Shown here: positions 6,122-7,186 of the stretch, in pieces
Numbering within the stretch: the stretch's first letter is position 1
Layout: each line of letters begins with the position of its first letter
Source of the DNA: UBA6345 sp045577635
Lineage (GTDB): Bacteria > Bacillota > Clostridia > Christensenellales > UBA1242
Direction: 5' to 3'
DNA length: 7,186 bases
NCBI GenBank assembly: GCA_045577635.1
Contig: JAZNIS010000010.1
Location: 1 to 7,186 of the forward strand
Translations under genes and position numbers: made by a program
Notes under the pieces: model-generated
The model's database searches: none
The model's input: the letters and a program-made list of their open reading frames with translations, nothing else
Told to the model about the DNA's origin: nothing

Positions 6122-6150
6122 ATGAAAAATATAAAAATATGTGTTATACT
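6122..6150 (+). promoter_or_regulatory. Candidate sigma-A promoter, extended -10, for nusB-xseA
   Basis: TATACT (6145-6150) is preceded by TG at 6142-6143, giving TGTTATACT. ATGAAA (6122-6127) lies exactly 17 bases upstream as a 4/6 match to TTGACA. It sits between the yqhY terminator and nusB, where a promoter is needed. The predicted transcript would begin near 6157 and keep the nusB ribosome binding site (AAGGAAG, 6169-6175). Confidence 0.6.
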
Positions 6151-6182
6151 ATATTAGTTTTGAAAAATAAGGAAGAAATAAT

Positions 6183-6578
6183 ATGAGTAGAATTTTAGCA
6201 AGAGAAACTATTTTTAAGCTTACTTTTGAGTTGTGCTTTCATAATCCCGAAGATGGGTGTTATTATGAAGAAATGCTTTCTGAAAATAAATTAGATGAAG
6301 ACAATTTAGTTTTTGTTAAAGAATTTTATGAGGGGATTGTTGAGCATTTTGCAGAACTAAAAGAAATAGTTAGTAAAAACATTAAGGGTTATACTTTGGA
6401 TAGGTTGTTTAAAGTTGATTTGGCAATTTTGATTATGGCTACATACGAATTAAAATTTTACAAACAAAATTCGGTTAATATTGTTGCTAATGAAGCTGTT
6501 GAACTTGCTAAAAAATATAGTACAGAAAAAAGCTATTCTTTTATTAATGCTGTGGTTGCTAGTATTGCAAATAATTAA
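6183..6578 (+). CDS. nusB: Transcription antitermination factor NusB
   Basis: NusB binds boxA RNA together with NusE (ribosomal protein S10) and supports antitermination during rRNA transcription. The 131-residue product is the usual length and all-helical. Family marks are the N-terminal MSRILARE (1-8), where the usual run is closer to SRRxARE; VDLAILIMATYEL (78-90); VNIVANEAVELAKKYS (98-113); and FINAVV (120-125). The start is fixed by AAGGAAG seven bases upstream. It lies first in a unit with xseA, a common clostridial arrangement, and has its own candidate promoter. Confidence 0.96.
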   Translation: MSRILARETIFKLTFELCFHNPEDGCYYEEMLSENKLDEDNLVFVKEFYEGIVEHFAELKEIVSKNIKGYTLDRLFKVDLAILIMATYELKFYKQNSVNIVANEAVELAKKYSTEKSYSFINAVVASIANN

Positions 6579-6583
6579 TTTTT

Positions 6584-7186
6584 ATGAGTGAACAATATTT
6601 AACTGTTGGACAAATTAATAATTATATAAAAAATATTTTTGAAGCAGAAGTTATGCTTCAAAATATTTGTATTTATGGGGAAGTTAGTAGTTATAAAATT
6701 TCCAATAATATTGCATATTTTAATTTAACTGATGAATCTGGTTTGATTTCTTGTGTTTTATTTAATGCGAGTAGATTCCCAGTTCCAAATATTGGTGATG
6801 TTATATTGGCTGTTGGATCGGTTTCCTATTATGCAAAAGGTGGAAAACTTTCATTTAATGCTAACCATATTGCACCATATGGTAAGGGTGTTTTATATGA
6901 AAATTTTTTAAAATTAAAAGCTGAATTGGAAGAGAAGGGATATTTTAATTTGGATAGAAAAAAACCACTTCCCGAAAGGGTGAATAGGATTGGTGTTGTA
7001 ACAAGTTCTACGGGTGCAGTTATTCAAGATATTATTAATGTTACAACAAGAAGAAATAAAAATGTTGATATTGTTTTGTATCCTGTAAAAGTTCAGGGGG
7101 TTGGAGCAGAAATTGATATTGCAAGAGGTATTAACTTTTTTAGTAATTATGATGCTATTGATGTTGTTATTGTTGCTAGGGGTGGT
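6584..7186 (+). CDS. xseA: Exodeoxyribonuclease VII large subunit, 3' truncated by the window
   Basis: XseA is the catalytic large subunit of exonuclease VII, which degrades single-stranded DNA to acid-soluble oligonucleotides with the small subunit XseB. The frame stays open to the window end, giving 201 of about 400-450 residues. An N-terminal OB-fold domain (about 5-100) contains the family opening LTVGQINNYIK (6-16) and GEVSSYK (32-38). The linker and start of the catalytic domain include GYFNLDRKKPLP (119-130), RIGVVTSSTGAVIQDI (135-150), LYPVKVQGVGA (165-175) and VVIVARGG (194-201), the beginning of the conserved RGGGS motif. The start is the ATG five bases after the nusB stop. No Shine-Dalgarno sequence precedes it, so translation is probably coupled to nusB. 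Confidence 0.94.
   Translation, partial: MSEQYLTVGQINNYIKNIFEAEVMLQNICIYGEVSSYKISNNIAYFNLTDESGLISCVLFNASRFPVPNIGDVILAVGSVSYYAKGGKLSFNANHIAPYGKGVLYENFLKLKAELEEKGYFNLDRKKPLPERVNRIGVVTSSTGAVIQDIINVTTRRNKNVDIVLYPVKVQGVGAEIDIARGINFFSNYDAIDVVIVARGG

Overview
The window comes from a very A+T-rich, endospore-forming member of the Clostridia (Firmicutes). The evidence is a complete eight-gene spoIIIA sporulation operon, low-GC codon use (AGA for Arg, TTA for Leu, AAT and ATT favoured), and the order spoIIIA – asp23/yqhY – nusB – xseA. Bacilli, by comparison, have accB, accC and folD interspersed in this region. Family assignments are from recognition of the translated sequences; no search was run and I cannot name a genus.

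Layout, all on the + strand: (1) 1-639, the 3' part of an endonuclease IV-like TIM-barrel gene, closed by a rho-independent terminator at 665-693. (2) 759-5619, spoIIIAA-AB-AC-AD-AE-AF-AG-AH, tightly packed, with ATGA overlaps at AA/AB and AD/AE and an 8-base overlap at AF/AG. (3) 5677-6060, an Asp23/Gls24-family gene (yqhY-like), with a candidate promoter in the 57-base gap before it and a strong terminator whose stem contains its stop codon. (4) 6183 to the window end, nusB followed after 5 bases by the start of xseA (exonuclease VII large subunit), behind a candidate extended -10 promoter.

Together the spoIIIA products form the mother-cell half of the feeding-tube channel that crosses the intermembrane space to the engulfed forespore. 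AA is the cytosolic ATPase. AB, AC, AD and AE are membrane parts. AF, AG and AH carry ring-building domains; AH is the family that pairs with forespore SpoIIQ. The genes downstream are vegetative (envelope-associated Asp23 protein, rRNA antitermination, exonuclease VII), and the promoter and terminator signals suggest they are transcribed separately from the sporulation operon.

I see no mobile element, CRISPR, tRNA or rRNA, and no convincing undescribed system. The points most worth a second look are the long Asn/Lys-rich N-terminal extension of SpoIIIAG, the matched extended -10 promoters before asp23 and nusB, the altered metal-ligand motif in the endonuclease IV-like protein, and the lack of a clear promoter for spoIIIA itself.
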